Positions 42,723 to 52,391 of a stretch of 64,000 nt of DNA are shown in pieces. How positions within the stretch are numbered: the first letter of the stretch is position 1; each line of letters begins with the position of its first letter. A program made the translations under genes and the position numbers. Under the pieces are notes generated by a model. It was not told where the DNA came from. It ran no database searches and saw nothing but the letters and a program-made list of their open reading frames with translations. The stretch is from the NCBI RefSeq assembly GCF_014202335.1, contig NZ_JACHGP010000015.1:158332-222331 (forward strand). The letters are read 5' to 3'. The DNA is from Mycobacterium sp. AZCC_0083. Lineage in GTDB: Bacteria > Actinomycetota > Actinomycetes > Mycobacteriales > Mycobacteriaceae.

Positions 42723-42758
42723 TCCACATTATGGAGATGGAGTCCACATTATGGAGAT
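42723..42758 (+). promoter_or_regulatory. tandem operator overlapping the IclR start
   Basis: TCCACATTATGGAGAT occurs twice, at 42723-42738 and 42743-42758, with a 20-nt period. Each copy is an imperfect palindrome (TCCA/TGGA). The second copy contains the IclR start codon. The position fits autoregulation and control of the downstream operon. Confidence 0.55.
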
Positions 42759-43551
42759 CCCAGGAGCCCAGAGCGCCTACCGCGTGCTCGACATCCTCAC
42801 CGAGGTGTCTTTGCATCCGCGTGGATCTTCTGCCGGCGAGATTGCAAGGGCGGTCGACGTGACCGCACCGACAGCTCACCGGCTGCTGAAGGTGTTGTGT
42901 GATCGCGGGTTCGCCGTACACAACGAGTCCGGCAAGTACCTGCCCGGCCCGCAGCTGCGGGTCCTTGCCGGCGACGGCGTCGACCGCACAACCCTGCACG
43001 ACATTGCTCACCCCCTGCTGGCAGGCCTGCGTGACCAAGCCTTGGAGACTGTCTTTCTCTCGGTTCGAGAAGGTCTACAGCTGACCTATCTGGACGTGGT
43101 GGTGTCATCGCATTCGGTGCGCATGCACGGCGAACGGGGACAACAGGTTCCGTTGCACGCAACTAGCCAGGGAAAGGTCATCCTGGCGTTCCTGCCACCC
43201 GGCGTCGGGGAACGCATCATCGACCAGCTCGAATTTCCCCGCTACACGGAGTCCACCATCACCTCCTCGGTGGAACTGCACGAAGCGATGTACGAGATCC
43301 GCCGGGAAGGTTATGCGTTGAACCTTGAAGAGCGCGAACTCGGCGTCCGGTCGGTGGCGGCACCGGTTCTCGATCCCGCAGGCAATGTCGTCGCGTCGGT
43401 GTGTATCGGTGGCCCCAGTTTTCGGGTCAGCGAGGAGGACCTGCGAGGCCGTTTGGCTGACCTCGTGTCGACGACCGCCGAGCAGATCAGCGAAGAGCTG
43501 GCCCGCCGCAGCGATGCCGAGGGACGCAGCGACGACCGAGCAGCACAGTGA
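42751..43551 (+). CDS. IclR-family transcriptional regulator
   Basis: The 266-residue protein has an N-terminal winged helix (SAGEIARAVDVTAPTAHRLL, about 27-46) and the IclR effector domain (LHATSQGKVILAFL; RREGYALNLEERELGVRSVAAPVLD). ATG 42751 is the first in-frame ATG and gives the usual length; the ATG at 42731 is out of frame. It leads the catabolic operon and overlaps the MaoC gene by 4 nt. It probably responds to the substrate or an intermediate of this pathway. Confidence 0.9.
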   Translation: MEIPGAQSAYRVLDILTEVSLHPRGSSAGEIARAVDVTAPTAHRLLKVLCDRGFAVHNESGKYLPGPQLRVLAGDGVDRTTLHDIAHPLLAGLRDQALETVFLSVREGLQLTYLDVVVSSHSVRMHGERGQQVPLHATSQGKVILAFLPPGVGERIIDQLEFPRYTESTITSSVELHEAMYEIRREGYALNLEERELGVRSVAAPVLDPAGNVVASVCIGGPSFRVSEEDLRGRLADLVSTTAEQISEELARRSDAEGRSDDRAAQ

Positions 43552-43997
43552 CCGCCCAGACCGTGCGGACCATCGAGCAGATGACCCTCGGGGCCACGTC
43601 GTCGCACGGTGCCACGATAGACGCCGCAATGATCGCTGCTTACGCAGCGATGACCGGGGACCACAACCCCATTCACGAGGACGCCAAGTACGCGGAGCGG
43701 ACTCGGTTCGGCCGACCCGTCGCCCACGGACTTCTCGTCGGCGGATTCATCCAAACCGCCCTGACGAAATTGGTTGCACCGGGCGGTGTTTCAACGAGAT
43801 ATCAGCTCGACCTGCTGGCTCCGGCGTTTGCCGGGGCCACCGTCACCGCCAGCGCCACCTGTACGGATTTGAACCTGGTGTCCCGTCGGGCCACCTTCAC
43901 CACCACAGTCCTCGACGACGAGACAAGGACGAAGTTGATCAGCGGAACGGCCGTCGTCGCCTTCCCAAAGGAGAACACCGATGAGCACGATCCGTAG
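43548..43997 (+). CDS. MaoC-like (R)-hydratase/dehydratase
   Basis: The 149-residue hot-dog-fold protein has the hydratase-2 motif GDHNPIHEDAKYAERTRFG (about 41-59), with the catalytic Asp and His, and VAHGLLVGGF after it. Such enzymes hydrate trans-2-enoyl-CoA. The GTG start overlaps the IclR stop and its own stop lies inside the binding-protein gene by 17 nt. In this operon it may act in the beta-oxidation-like steps. Confidence 0.85.
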   Translation: MTAQTVRTIEQMTLGATSSHGATIDAAMIAAYAAMTGDHNPIHEDAKYAERTRFGRPVAHGLLVGGFIQTALTKLVAPGGVSTRYQLDLLAPAFAGATVTASATCTDLNLVSRRATFTTTVLDDETRTKLISGTAVVAFPKENTDEHDP

Positions 43998-45099
43998 AGT
44001 CCTGCCGACCTTGGTCTGCGCCGCCACCGCCATCGCAATGTCGGCGTGCAGCAGCAGTGTCAACAACAACGCCGACACCTCAGCACCGTCGGCGACCAAC
44101 GTCGCGGTCGACGACGGCGGCTGCGCCAAGAACCACGATGCAATCGCCAAGGCCCAAACTGCGCTGGCAAACAACCTCTATGGCATCGCCGCGGAGAACT
44201 CCGACAAGGGCACCAACACCAACCCGAACCCCAAGGGCGCCAACGATCCCCTCACTCTCACCTTCTCGATCGAAGGCCTGAGTCACCCGTTCCTGGTGAA
44301 GCAGAAGCAACTCGCCGAGGAAGCCGCCCAACGCAACGGAGTGAAGGTCAACGTCGTCAGCGCCAACGACGACGTCAACCAGCAGTTCAACGACATCCAG
44401 ACCGCGATCGCCCAGGGCACCGACGCCATCATGATGATGCCGGCCAACACCGAGGGCCTCGGGGCGGTGCTGTCGCAGGCCGAGACCGCCAAGATCCCCT
44501 ACTTCTTCACCCAGAAGGGCATGCTCGGCGTCCATCCCGCTTCCCAAGTCCTTGCGCCCTACGCCACCGAGGGCAAGATGCTCGGCGAATGGGTGGCTAA
44601 CCACTACAAGGGACGCCCCGACGCGAACGTCGCCATCATCTCCGGCATCCCCGGCGACGCCTCCAGCGACGCCCGCATCAACGCCTTCTCGATACCGCTA
44701 CTGCGGGCATGCACCTTCAACATCGTCGCCGAACAGCCCGGCAACTACCGTCGCGGCGATTCGGAGAAGGCCGCCCAGAACATGCTGGCCGCCAACCCCA
44801 ACATCAACCTGGTGGTGGGCGCCAACGACGAGGCCGCACTCGGCGGCCTTTCTGCAATCCAGTCCGCCGGCCGCCAAGGCGTCGACGTCGTCGGAATGGA
44901 TGGCGAGACAGACATGTTCACGGCCATCAAGAACGGGGAGGCGCTCGCGACGGTCATTCACAAGCCGACCGCCGGGATCGTCGTCGACGAAGCCGTCAAG
45001 TACCTACGGGGCGAGCCCGTGCCGCAGTACAAGGTCCTCCCGGAGGATCTCGTGACCAAGGAGACCATCGACGCCGGAAGCGCCACCCCGGCGTTCTGA
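43981..45099 (+). CDS. sugar-type ABC transporter substrate-binding lipoprotein
   Basis: The 372-residue protein has a signal peptide with lipobox AMSAC and a periplasmic-binding-protein type 1 fold (TLTFSIEGLSHPFLVKQKQL; GTDAIMMMPANTEGL; GANDEAALGGLSAIQ; VVGMDGETDMFTAIKNG) like ribose/autoinducer-2 binding proteins. It should deliver the pathway's substrate to the permease. An inserted cysteine-containing stretch after the lipobox and RACTF near residue 240 are unusual details. Confidence 0.9.
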   Translation: MSTIRRVLPTLVCAATAIAMSACSSSVNNNADTSAPSATNVAVDDGGCAKNHDAIAKAQTALANNLYGIAAENSDKGTNTNPNPKGANDPLTLTFSIEGLSHPFLVKQKQLAEEAAQRNGVKVNVVSANDDVNQQFNDIQTAIAQGTDAIMMMPANTEGLGAVLSQAETAKIPYFFTQKGMLGVHPASQVLAPYATEGKMLGEWVANHYKGRPDANVAIISGIPGDASSDARINAFSIPLLRACTFNIVAEQPGNYRRGDSEKAAQNMLAANPNINLVVGANDEAALGGLSAIQSAGRQGVDVVGMDGETDMFTAIKNGEALATVIHKPTAGIVVDEAVKYLRGEPVPQYKVLPEDLVTKETIDAGSATPAF

Positions 45100-45158
45100 C
45101 CGAAGCCACCCATCCTCTGCGCCGTCACCCGCACGACGCAACGGTCTTAGGAGTATCC

Positions 45159-46216
45159 ATGACCACCATCTCGGCCCGGCCGAAACCAACGGGACCCGCT
45201 CAGCCACCGCCCGCCAAGGGGCGCATCCTGGACAACCCGAACGTCAAGAGACTCGCGCAGTTGGGGCCGGTCGTCGCGCTGGTCCTGCTCGCCGGGTTCT
45301 TCGCGATCCAGGCACCCCAGTTCACCACCGCTGGCAACTTGACCAATGTTCTGCAACAGGTTTCGATCACCGCCGTCGCTGCCGTTGGTGCGACCGTCGT
45401 CATCCTGGTGGCTGGTATCGACCTCTCGGTCGGCTCGGTCGTCGCCCTTACTGGCAGCGTCGCGGCGCTCTACCTGCAGCACGCCACCCTCGGGGCCGGA
45501 ATGTCCGCGGTCGTCGCGGTCATCGTCAGCCTGGTGGTGGGTACCGGATGCGGGCTGCTGAACGGCCTCCTGGTCACGATGGCCAAGGTGCCCGCATTCA
45601 TCGCGACCTTGGCCACCTTGACGGCGCTGCGCGGCATCGCCCTGCTGATCACCAACAGCTACCCGATCTCGATCAAGAACACTTCGTTCACTCAGATCGG
45701 GCTTGGCAAGGTCGGACCCGTGCCGATCCCGGTCATCATCATGGGTGCCACCTTCGCCGTAGGTTACGTGATCCTGCACCGCCTGAAGATCGGGCGACGG
45801 ATCTACGCCGTCGGCGGCAACCGCGACGCCGCACGGCTCTCCGGAATTCGGGTGTCTCGAGTCCTGTTGTTCGCCTTCGTCTTTGCCGGACTCTGTGCCG
45901 GTATCGCCTCGCTGATCCTGACGGCCAAGCTGTCCTCGGGACAGCCTGCCGGCAGCGTCGGCTTCGAGCTCGACGTCATCGCCGCCGTGGTGGTCGGTGG
46001 CACCAGCCTCTTCGGTGGACGCGGCCGATTGGCCGGTACCTTCCTGGGCGCCCTGGTGATCGCCGTTCTCGGCAACGGCCTGACGCTGATGAACGTACCG
46101 TTCTACTGGCAGCAGATGCGCCGCCCCCATCGCCCGCGAGGACATTCGTCACCGGCGCAGTGGTCGTCGCCGCGGTCGTGCTGGACCGGGTCACTCGAGG
46201 GGAGCCGGGCGAATGA
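45159..46216 (+). CDS. sugar-type ABC transporter permease, frameshifted near the 3' end
   Basis: RbsC-type permease with about nine hydrophobic helices (VVILVAGIDLSVGSVVALTG; VVVGGTSLFGGRGRLAGTFL). Homology in this frame ends at NVPFYWQQM (about 46110). The following frame gives the expected last helix TFVTGAVVVAAVVLDRVTRG and stops at 46216, overlapping the ATPase start by 4 nt. One base added near the run of C at 46125 would restore the gene. Either the gene is damaged or the sequence has an indel. As written, the original frame continues to 46349 with nonsense. Confidence 0.75.
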
Positions 46217-47739
46217 TCCTGGCCACGGCACCGCCCGGTACCGCCATGCTCGAGGCGCGCGGCATCTCCAAGCACTACGCCGGAGTCGCGGCCCTGCAGG
46301 ATGTCTCACTTACCCTGGAGCCTGGCAAGATTCACGCCCTCGTCGGTGAGAACGGCGCCGGTAAGTCCACCCTGTCGAAGATCCTGGCGGGCTTCGAGTC
46401 CGCCGACACCGGCACCATCCTGCTCGACGGCGAACAGGTTCACCCCCGCAATCCCACGCAGGCGGCCGGTCTGGGCATTGCCATCGTGCACCAGGAGCTC
46501 TCGGTGATCGGGTCGGTGTCCGTCGCCGACAACGTCCTGGTCAATGCCGAACCCTCGCGGTGGGGATTCCTCGACCGACATGCACTCGTCGAGCAGGCCA
46601 GGGCCCACCTCGCCCGCGTCGGTCTCGACATCGACCCGCGCCGTCCGGCTAGCGATCTGTCCATCGCCGAACAGCAGCTCGTCGAGATCGCCCGAATCCT
46701 GTCCCTGAACGCCCGCGCGGTCTTCTTCGACGAGCCGACATCGTCACTGCCGCACGATGATTCACTCCGTCTGCTGGCGTTGCTGCGCGATCTGCGCGAC
46801 CAGGGAACCGCGGTTGTGCTCATCAGCCATGACTTACCCGAAGTCCTCGAGTACGCCGACACCATCACCGTCCTTCGCGACGGTTGCCACATCATCACCG
46901 CGCCCGCCACCGACTTCACCGAAGAGTCCCTGATCAAGCAGATGATCGGCCGCGACATCGACGCCCTCTACCACGGTCACGAGACTGCGGCTACCGAGGC
47001 GCAGACGCCGATCCTGAGCGTCAACGACATCGCGGCGCCGGGCGTGCTGTCGGCGTCCTTACACGTCCGCCCCGGCGAGATCCTCGGCATCGGCGGCCTG
47101 GTCGGCAGCGGCCGCACCGAGCTACTGGCCGCAATCTTCGGGGCGAGCCGAACCACAACCGGCACCATGAGCTTCGATGGGAAGCCCCACAAGCCTGCCC
47201 ACCCGCACGCGGCGCTCGCGTCTGGGATCGCCCTTGTGCCGGAGGACCGCAAGAACCAGGGATTGCACCTGGGGATGTCGATCAGCTCCAACATCGAACT
47301 GGCCAGCCTCAACGACATGAGTACGGGGCCGTGGCTGCGCCGTCGGCGCGGAACCCGCATCGTCGAACGGTTCTTCAAGGAGCTCCGCATCAAGGCGGCA
47401 AGTCCATCTCTGCCGGTCGGCGCGCTGTCGGGCGGCAACCAGCAGAAGGTCGCACTGGCCAAGGTACTGGCCACCAAACCCCGCGTCCTACTGCTCGACG
47501 AACCGACCCGCGGCATCGACGTCGGCGCCAAAGCCGAAGTGCACCGGCTGATTCGGGGTCTGGCCGACGAAGGCATCGCCATCGTCATGGTCTCTTCCGT
47601 TCTGGCCGAACTGCTGGGCGCCGCCGACCGGATCGTGGTCATGCGCGGTGGGCGCACCGTCGGCGAACTGAGCCGCGCCGAGGCCAATGAGGAATCGGTG
47701 ATGAAGCTGGCGTTCCAGGGGGCGATCAACGATGACTGA
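46213..47739 (+). CDS. sugar ABC transporter ATPase (two ABC domains)
   Basis: The 508-residue protein is an RbsA/MglA-type fused ATPase. The first half has Walker A GENGAGKST and Walker B FFDEPTSSL, with a degenerate signature (LSIAEQQ). The second has a degenerate Walker A (GLVGSGRTE), an intact signature LSGGNQQK and LLLDEPTRGIDVG. This asymmetry is normal for the family. It energises the import of the operon's substrate. It overlaps the downstream SDR gene by 8 nt. Confidence 0.92.
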   Translation: MILATAPPGTAMLEARGISKHYAGVAALQDVSLTLEPGKIHALVGENGAGKSTLSKILAGFESADTGTILLDGEQVHPRNPTQAAGLGIAIVHQELSVIGSVSVADNVLVNAEPSRWGFLDRHALVEQARAHLARVGLDIDPRRPASDLSIAEQQLVEIARILSLNARAVFFDEPTSSLPHDDSLRLLALLRDLRDQGTAVVLISHDLPEVLEYADTITVLRDGCHIITAPATDFTEESLIKQMIGRDIDALYHGHETAATEAQTPILSVNDIAAPGVLSASLHVRPGEILGIGGLVGSGRTELLAAIFGASRTTTGTMSFDGKPHKPAHPHAALASGIALVPEDRKNQGLHLGMSISSNIELASLNDMSTGPWLRRRRGTRIVERFFKELRIKAASPSLPVGALSGGNQQKVALAKVLATKPRVLLLDEPTRGIDVGAKAEVHRLIRGLADEGIAIVMVSSVLAELLGAADRIVVMRGGRTVGELSRAEANEESVMKLAFQGAINDD

Positions 47740-48451
47740 ACGCGTCGCAGTACTCACCGGCGCCGAAGGCGGACTCGGCCAGTCCGTCGCCCAACGCCTC
47801 GGAAAGGACGGCTTCACCCTGATCCTCGGTCACCGACCGGGCGCCGACACCGCAGGTATCGACGACACGGAGCGGGCGACGCTGGTGCCGGCGGACGTGA
47901 CGTCCCAAGACGACATGCGCCACCTGATCGACACCGCGGTCAGCGATTTCGGCCGTATCGACGTCCTGGTCACCCTCGCCGGGGTGATGGAGCAGAAGCT
48001 CCTGCACGAACTGGACCTCGCCACCTGGAACCAGACCCTGGCGGTCAACCTCACCGGCACCTTCCTCGCCGCCTCCGCGGCAGCCGAGGAACTGCGCACA
48101 TCGCACGGATCGATCGTCACGATCGGCAGCCAGCTTGGCTACACCGGCGGCCTGAATTGCGCGGCCTACAGCGCCTCGAAGGCAGGCATCGGCGGGCTCA
48201 CCCGGGCACTGGCCCGCGAACTGGGCCCCGACGTCCGGGTGAACTGCGTGGCACCCGGACCGATCGAGACCCCAATGACCGCCGAGCACGCCACTCCCGA
48301 GTGGATCGAAACGAAGACCCGTCAGCTCGTCATGCACCGCTTCGGCACCGCTGAGGAAGTGGCGACCGCCGTCTCCTGGCTCGCCGGCCAGGAAGCGAGC
48401 TTCGTCACCGGGCAGACGATCAACGTCAATGGTGGAGGAGTGATGCCATGA
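47732..48451 (+). CDS. short-chain dehydrogenase/reductase
   Basis: The 239-residue protein shows the cofactor motif TGAEGGLG (about 9-16), the LVTLAGV segment, the catalytic Ser in TIGSQLG and Tyr/Lys in YSASKAG. It ends like classical SDRs (FVTGQTINVNGGG). It probably oxidises a hydroxyl group of a pathway intermediate with NAD(P). It overlaps the CoA-transferase start by 4 nt. Confidence 0.88.
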   Translation: MTERVAVLTGAEGGLGQSVAQRLGKDGFTLILGHRPGADTAGIDDTERATLVPADVTSQDDMRHLIDTAVSDFGRIDVLVTLAGVMEQKLLHELDLATWNQTLAVNLTGTFLAASAAAEELRTSHGSIVTIGSQLGYTGGLNCAAYSASKAGIGGLTRALARELGPDVRVNCVAPGPIETPMTAEHATPEWIETKTRQLVMHRFGTAEEVATAVSWLAGQEASFVTGQTINVNGGGVMP

Positions 48452-50061
48452 GACTCAGCAAGCTCGTCAAACCCGAGTTCCTTTCGGCCCGTGAGGCCGT
48501 GGACCGCATTCCCGACCGCGCCCGTCTGCTGGTGGAAGCCTCCGGCGGCGGCGTCATCGAACCGTCGGCTCTGCTCGACGCACTGGCCGAGCGGTACCGC
48601 CACACCGCTTCACCTTCCGCGCTGTCGGCGTACTTCTGCAGCGGCATCGGCGACCGTAACGGCTCGGGCATGGACGTCCTTGCCATCCCCGGACTGATCC
48701 GCAGCGCCGTCGCTGGGCACTGGGCGATGACACCCACCCTCTCGAAGATGGCTCACGACGGGGACATAGAGGCCTATAACCTTCCTCAAGGAGTGCTGGC
48801 CCAGTTGCTGCGGGAATCGGCCGCCAAGCGCCCCGGATTGGTCACCAAGGTGGGCCTAGGCACCTTCTGCGACCCCCGCCAAGGCGGCGGCAAGCTCAAT
48901 ACCGCCACCACCACCGATCTTGTCGAAGTGCTGTCGCTGCACGAGGAGGAGTACCTCTTCTACCCCAGCCCGTCCTTCGATGTGGCGTTCATCCGGGGGA
49001 CCACCGCCGATGAGAACGGCAACCTCACCCTCGAACACGAGACCGCCAAGCTCGGCGTGCTGGCGGCGGCCACCGCGGCCCGCAACAGCGGCGGGCTCGT
49101 CATCGCTCAGGTCAAGCGGATCGCCGGAGCGCACACCCTCAATGCGAAAAGCGTTGTAGTACCTGGCCACCTGATTGACATCGTTGTCCTCGACGAGAAT
49201 CAGCGGCAGACCGCCATCAACGACTACAACCCCGCGTTCTCCGGCGAGGTGTACGTGCCGTTCGGTCGGTCGCCGGCCATGGCGCTAAGCGAGCGCAAGG
49301 TCGTCGCCCGGCGCGCGCTGGACGAGATCGAGCTCGGTTCAGTGGTCAACCTGGGTGTCGGCATGGCAGACGGGGTGGCCACTGCCGCACTGGAGGAGGG
49401 CCGCCTCGAGGACATGACCCTCACCGTCGAGCAGGGCATGATCGGCGGCGTTCCCGAACGGGGGGTCATCTTCGGGGTGTCGTGGAACCCCGAAGCGGTG
49501 ATCGATCATTCGTCACAGTTCGACTTCTACGACGGCGGCGGTCTGGACGTCACCTGTCTAGGCTTCGCCGAAGTCGACCGCGACGGCAACGTCAACTCCT
49601 CGCTGGTCGACGGCCGCATCTTCGGTGCCGGCGGATTCATCAACATCTCCCAAGCCGCGAAGAAGGTTGTGTTCTGCGGCTCGTTGACCGCCGGCGGCCT
49701 GCGCACCGACATGTCCGAGGGCCATCTGCGGGTGACCACCGAAGGCAAACACCACAAGTTCATCGAGAAGGTCCGACAGATCACCTTCAACGCGCAACTG
49801 GCCCGCGAACGTGGACAGGACGTCATCTACGTCACCGAGCGCGCGGTGTTCGTCCTCGGTGACGAAGGGCCGGTCCTCATCGAGGTCGCCCCCGGCTGGA
49901 CCGCCGAACAAATCGTTGCGTTGATGGACTTCGAACCCAAGCGCGCCGACCAAATCCGTGTGATGTCGGCGTCGCTGTTCGCCGAACACCGCACACCGCA
50001 CACACACAAACCCACGCCGCCGCCTGGCAACGCCGACGGTGCAGAAGAGAAGGAGCACTGA
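48448..50061 (+). CDS. acyl-CoA:carboxylate CoA-transferase, fused subunits
   Basis: The 537-residue protein combines the alpha and beta domains of class I CoA-transferases, as in propionate/acetate CoA-transferases of the YdiF type. The catalytic glutamate is Glu328 in LTVEQGMIGG. Other family segments are FIRGTTADENGNLT and the late KVVFCGSLTAGGL. It would activate a carboxylic acid by moving CoA from a donor thioester. It overlaps the SDR gene and is 1 nt from the alcohol dehydrogenase gene. Confidence 0.88.
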   Translation: MRLSKLVKPEFLSAREAVDRIPDRARLLVEASGGGVIEPSALLDALAERYRHTASPSALSAYFCSGIGDRNGSGMDVLAIPGLIRSAVAGHWAMTPTLSKMAHDGDIEAYNLPQGVLAQLLRESAAKRPGLVTKVGLGTFCDPRQGGGKLNTATTTDLVEVLSLHEEEYLFYPSPSFDVAFIRGTTADENGNLTLEHETAKLGVLAAATAARNSGGLVIAQVKRIAGAHTLNAKSVVVPGHLIDIVVLDENQRQTAINDYNPAFSGEVYVPFGRSPAMALSERKVVARRALDEIELGSVVNLGVGMADGVATAALEEGRLEDMTLTVEQGMIGGVPERGVIFGVSWNPEAVIDHSSQFDFYDGGGLDVTCLGFAEVDRDGNVNSSLVDGRIFGAGGFINISQAAKKVVFCGSLTAGGLRTDMSEGHLRVTTEGKHHKFIEKVRQITFNAQLARERGQDVIYVTERAVFVLGDEGPVLIEVAPGWTAEQIVALMDFEPKRADQIRVMSASLFAEHRTPHTHKPTPPPGNADGAEEKEH

Positions 50062-50062
50062 C

Positions 50063-51199
50063 ATGCGTACACAGGCAGCCGTGATCTACGGTCTCAACAC
50101 CAAGTTCGAGGTCAAGGAAGTCGAGCTTGACGAACCCGGTCCCAACGAGGTGCTGGTGCACCTAGCCGCGTCGGGCGTCTGCCACTCCGACATGCACAAC
50201 GTCACCGGCGACCAAATTGCCGCTCTACCAATGATCTTCGGGCACGAAGGAGCCGGGGTCGTGGAGACCGTCGGCGCCAACGTCACCCACGTGCAGCCGG
50301 GCGATCACGTCGTGATGTCCTACCTGCCGTCGTGCGGCACGTGCCGGTGGTGCACCAACGGGCAGACCAATCTGTGCGACCTGGGCGCCTACACCGTGCT
50401 CGGGCCCCAGATCGACGGCACGTACCGCTTCCGCGACGACGACGGTACCGAACTCGGACAGTTCTGCCTGGTCTCGACGTTCAGCGAATGGACCGTGGTG
50501 CCAGGACAATCAGTCGTCAAGGTCGAGCCACACTACCGCCTCGAACGCGCCTGCCTGGTGGCCTGCGGCGTCACCACCGGTGTCGGAACCGCGATCTACC
50601 GAGGTGGGGTAAAGCCCGGTGACGACGTCATGGTCTTCGGTTGCGGCGGCATCGGCATGAACATCGTGCAGGGTGCCAAGCTTGCCGGCGCCAAGCGCAT
50701 CATCGCCTGCGACATCAACGACTGGAAGCTGGAGCAGGCCAAGATCTTCGGCGCCACCCACACCGTCAACCCCAGTACGACCGATCCCGTCGAGTTCGCG
50801 AATGAACTCACGTGGGGTGTGGGTGTGGACCGGTCCTTCGAGGCTGTCGCAACGCCGGAAACCATCGGGCAAGCCGTCAAGGTGGTCCGCAAGGGCGGCC
50901 AGGCCACCGTGGTGGGTCTCACCCGCCACGATCAGCCCGACATTCCGATCAATCCCTCGGAGTTCGTGCTGTGGCAGAAGACGCTGACGGGTTCGCTCAA
51001 TGGTGGTTGCAACCCGCGCAATGACATCCCGGCGATGCTGCGGCTCTGGGACACCGGCCAGCTCAACCTCGACGATCTCGTCACCAATGAATACCGGCTC
51101 GAGCAGATCAACGAGGCATACGACGATCTGCTGTCGGGCAAGAACCTTCGCGGAGTCATCCGCTACGAGTGGGCAGACAACGGAGTGGACACCCCGTGA
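50063..51199 (+). CDS. NDMA-dependent (mycofactocin-type) zinc alcohol dehydrogenase
   Basis: The 378-residue enzyme has catalytic-zinc residues in GVCHSDMHN and GHEGAGVV, a structural-zinc cluster (SCGTCRWCTNGQTNLC) and the Rossmann motif VFGCGGIGMN. The start MRTQAAVIYG and overall pattern match the NDMA-dependent alcohol dehydrogenases, which hold NAD tightly and are reoxidised through mycofactocin. ATG 50063 lies 1 nt after the CoA-transferase stop, with AAGGAG upstream. It should turn an alcohol into an aldehyde for the aldehyde dehydrogenase further on. Confidence 0.85.
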   Translation: MRTQAAVIYGLNTKFEVKEVELDEPGPNEVLVHLAASGVCHSDMHNVTGDQIAALPMIFGHEGAGVVETVGANVTHVQPGDHVVMSYLPSCGTCRWCTNGQTNLCDLGAYTVLGPQIDGTYRFRDDDGTELGQFCLVSTFSEWTVVPGQSVVKVEPHYRLERACLVACGVTTGVGTAIYRGGVKPGDDVMVFGCGGIGMNIVQGAKLAGAKRIIACDINDWKLEQAKIFGATHTVNPSTTDPVEFANELTWGVGVDRSFEAVATPETIGQAVKVVRKGGQATVVGLTRHDQPDIPINPSEFVLWQKTLTGSLNGGCNPRNDIPAMLRLWDTGQLNLDDLVTNEYRLEQINEAYDDLLSGKNLRGVIRYEWADNGVDTP

Positions 51200-52365
51200 G
51201 CATTCAGCACCTCGACAGGGACGCCCAGGACTTCCTGGGCGTGGTCAACGACTTCTGTCAGACCCGGGTCGCGCCGCGCGCACAGGACATCGACTTGTCC
51301 GGCGAGTTCTTTCCCGACCTGCTCGCCGAAGCTGCTGCCCTCGGACTGCAGGGATTGATCTTCTCCGAGGACGGCAAGATCGATCCGGCGATGTTCGCCC
51401 TGGCCCACGAGACCACCGAGCTCATCGCCTCCTACTCGGGGTCGGTGGCACTGGGGATCTCCATCGCCAGGCTGCACGGCTATCTGTTGGCGGCGTATGG
51501 CCCCAGCGAGATTCGCGAGCGGTGGCTGCCGGGTCTCATGGACGGCTCCATTCGGGGTGCCTTCGCGCTCAGTGAACCGCACTCCGGCACCGACATTCGC
51601 GCGGGCCGAACGGTAGCCACCACCGTCGACGGTGACACCGTCAGCATCACCGGGGAGAAGGCCTGGATCACCCAGTCCCCCGAGGCGCACTTCGTCATCG
51701 TGCTGGCCAAGCTGGAGTCGGCCGACCGCGACGCGCCAACCGCGGCCTTCGTCGTGCCCCTAGACACCGAAGGCCTCACGGTGGGCAAGGACGAACCGAT
51801 GTCCGGATTCCGCGGCATGCCGATGGCCAACCTGCACTTCGACGGCGCCCGGGTGCCCTCGTCGTGGCGTCTGGACGTCGACGGTTTCCGCGGGATGCTC
51901 GAAGGCCTCAACCTGGCCCGCCTCGACGCCGGCTGCTACGGCGTTGGGTTCATGCGCGCCGCGTTGCGGGAGACCAGTGCCTACGTCCGCGACCGGGAGG
52001 CCTTCGGCCGCACGCTGGCCGATCTGCAGATCGTCCAGGAAAAGCTCGGGCACATGCACGCCGACTACCTCGCGGCCCGCGGTCTGCTGCGCGAAGGCGT
52101 GGACAGCTTCGCCGCCGGCGGCGGCGGGGACGCGCACCTGATCTCGGCAGCCAAGATGTTCGCCTCCGACGCCGCGATGCGCCACACCACGGAGGCCGTG
52201 CAGCTTCACGGTGGCTACGGGGTGCATCTGCACTACCCGGTGCAGCGACTGATGCGCGATTCGAAGGTCATTCAGATCATCGACGGCACCAGCGAGATTC
52301 ATGCCCTGATGCTGGGCCGGGCGGCAGCACGCGCCGACTGGTCCCTCATCGACGTCCACGCCTGA
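51196..52365 (+). CDS. acyl-CoA dehydrogenase
   Basis: The 389-residue flavoprotein has the N-terminal helical domain, the FAD-binding FALSEPHSGTDIRAG region (about 126-140) and the C-terminal HGGYGVHLHYPVQRLMRDSK segment. The usual catalytic-base position (YEGT in MCAD) is IIDGTSEIH here, with Asp instead of Glu. The GTG start at 51196 overlaps the alcohol dehydrogenase stop. It would introduce a double bond into the pathway's acyl-CoA. Confidence 0.9.
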   Translation: MSIQHLDRDAQDFLGVVNDFCQTRVAPRAQDIDLSGEFFPDLLAEAAALGLQGLIFSEDGKIDPAMFALAHETTELIASYSGSVALGISIARLHGYLLAAYGPSEIRERWLPGLMDGSIRGAFALSEPHSGTDIRAGRTVATTVDGDTVSITGEKAWITQSPEAHFVIVLAKLESADRDAPTAAFVVPLDTEGLTVGKDEPMSGFRGMPMANLHFDGARVPSSWRLDVDGFRGMLEGLNLARLDAGCYGVGFMRAALRETSAYVRDREAFGRTLADLQIVQEKLGHMHADYLAARGLLREGVDSFAAGGGGDAHLISAAKMFASDAAMRHTTEAVQLHGGYGVHLHYPVQRLMRDSKVIQIIDGTSEIHALMLGRAAARADWSLIDVHA

Positions 52366-52391
52366 ACAACAACCCCTCCCAAGGAGGCCAC

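Noticed and set aside
42731..42733. ATG as an earlier IclR start
   Set aside because: It is out of frame with the regulator; it is simply the first copy of the tandem repeat.
46100..46216. Programmed frameshifting in the ABC permease
   Set aside because: No classic slippery heptamer or clear downstream structure; a simple indel explains it better.
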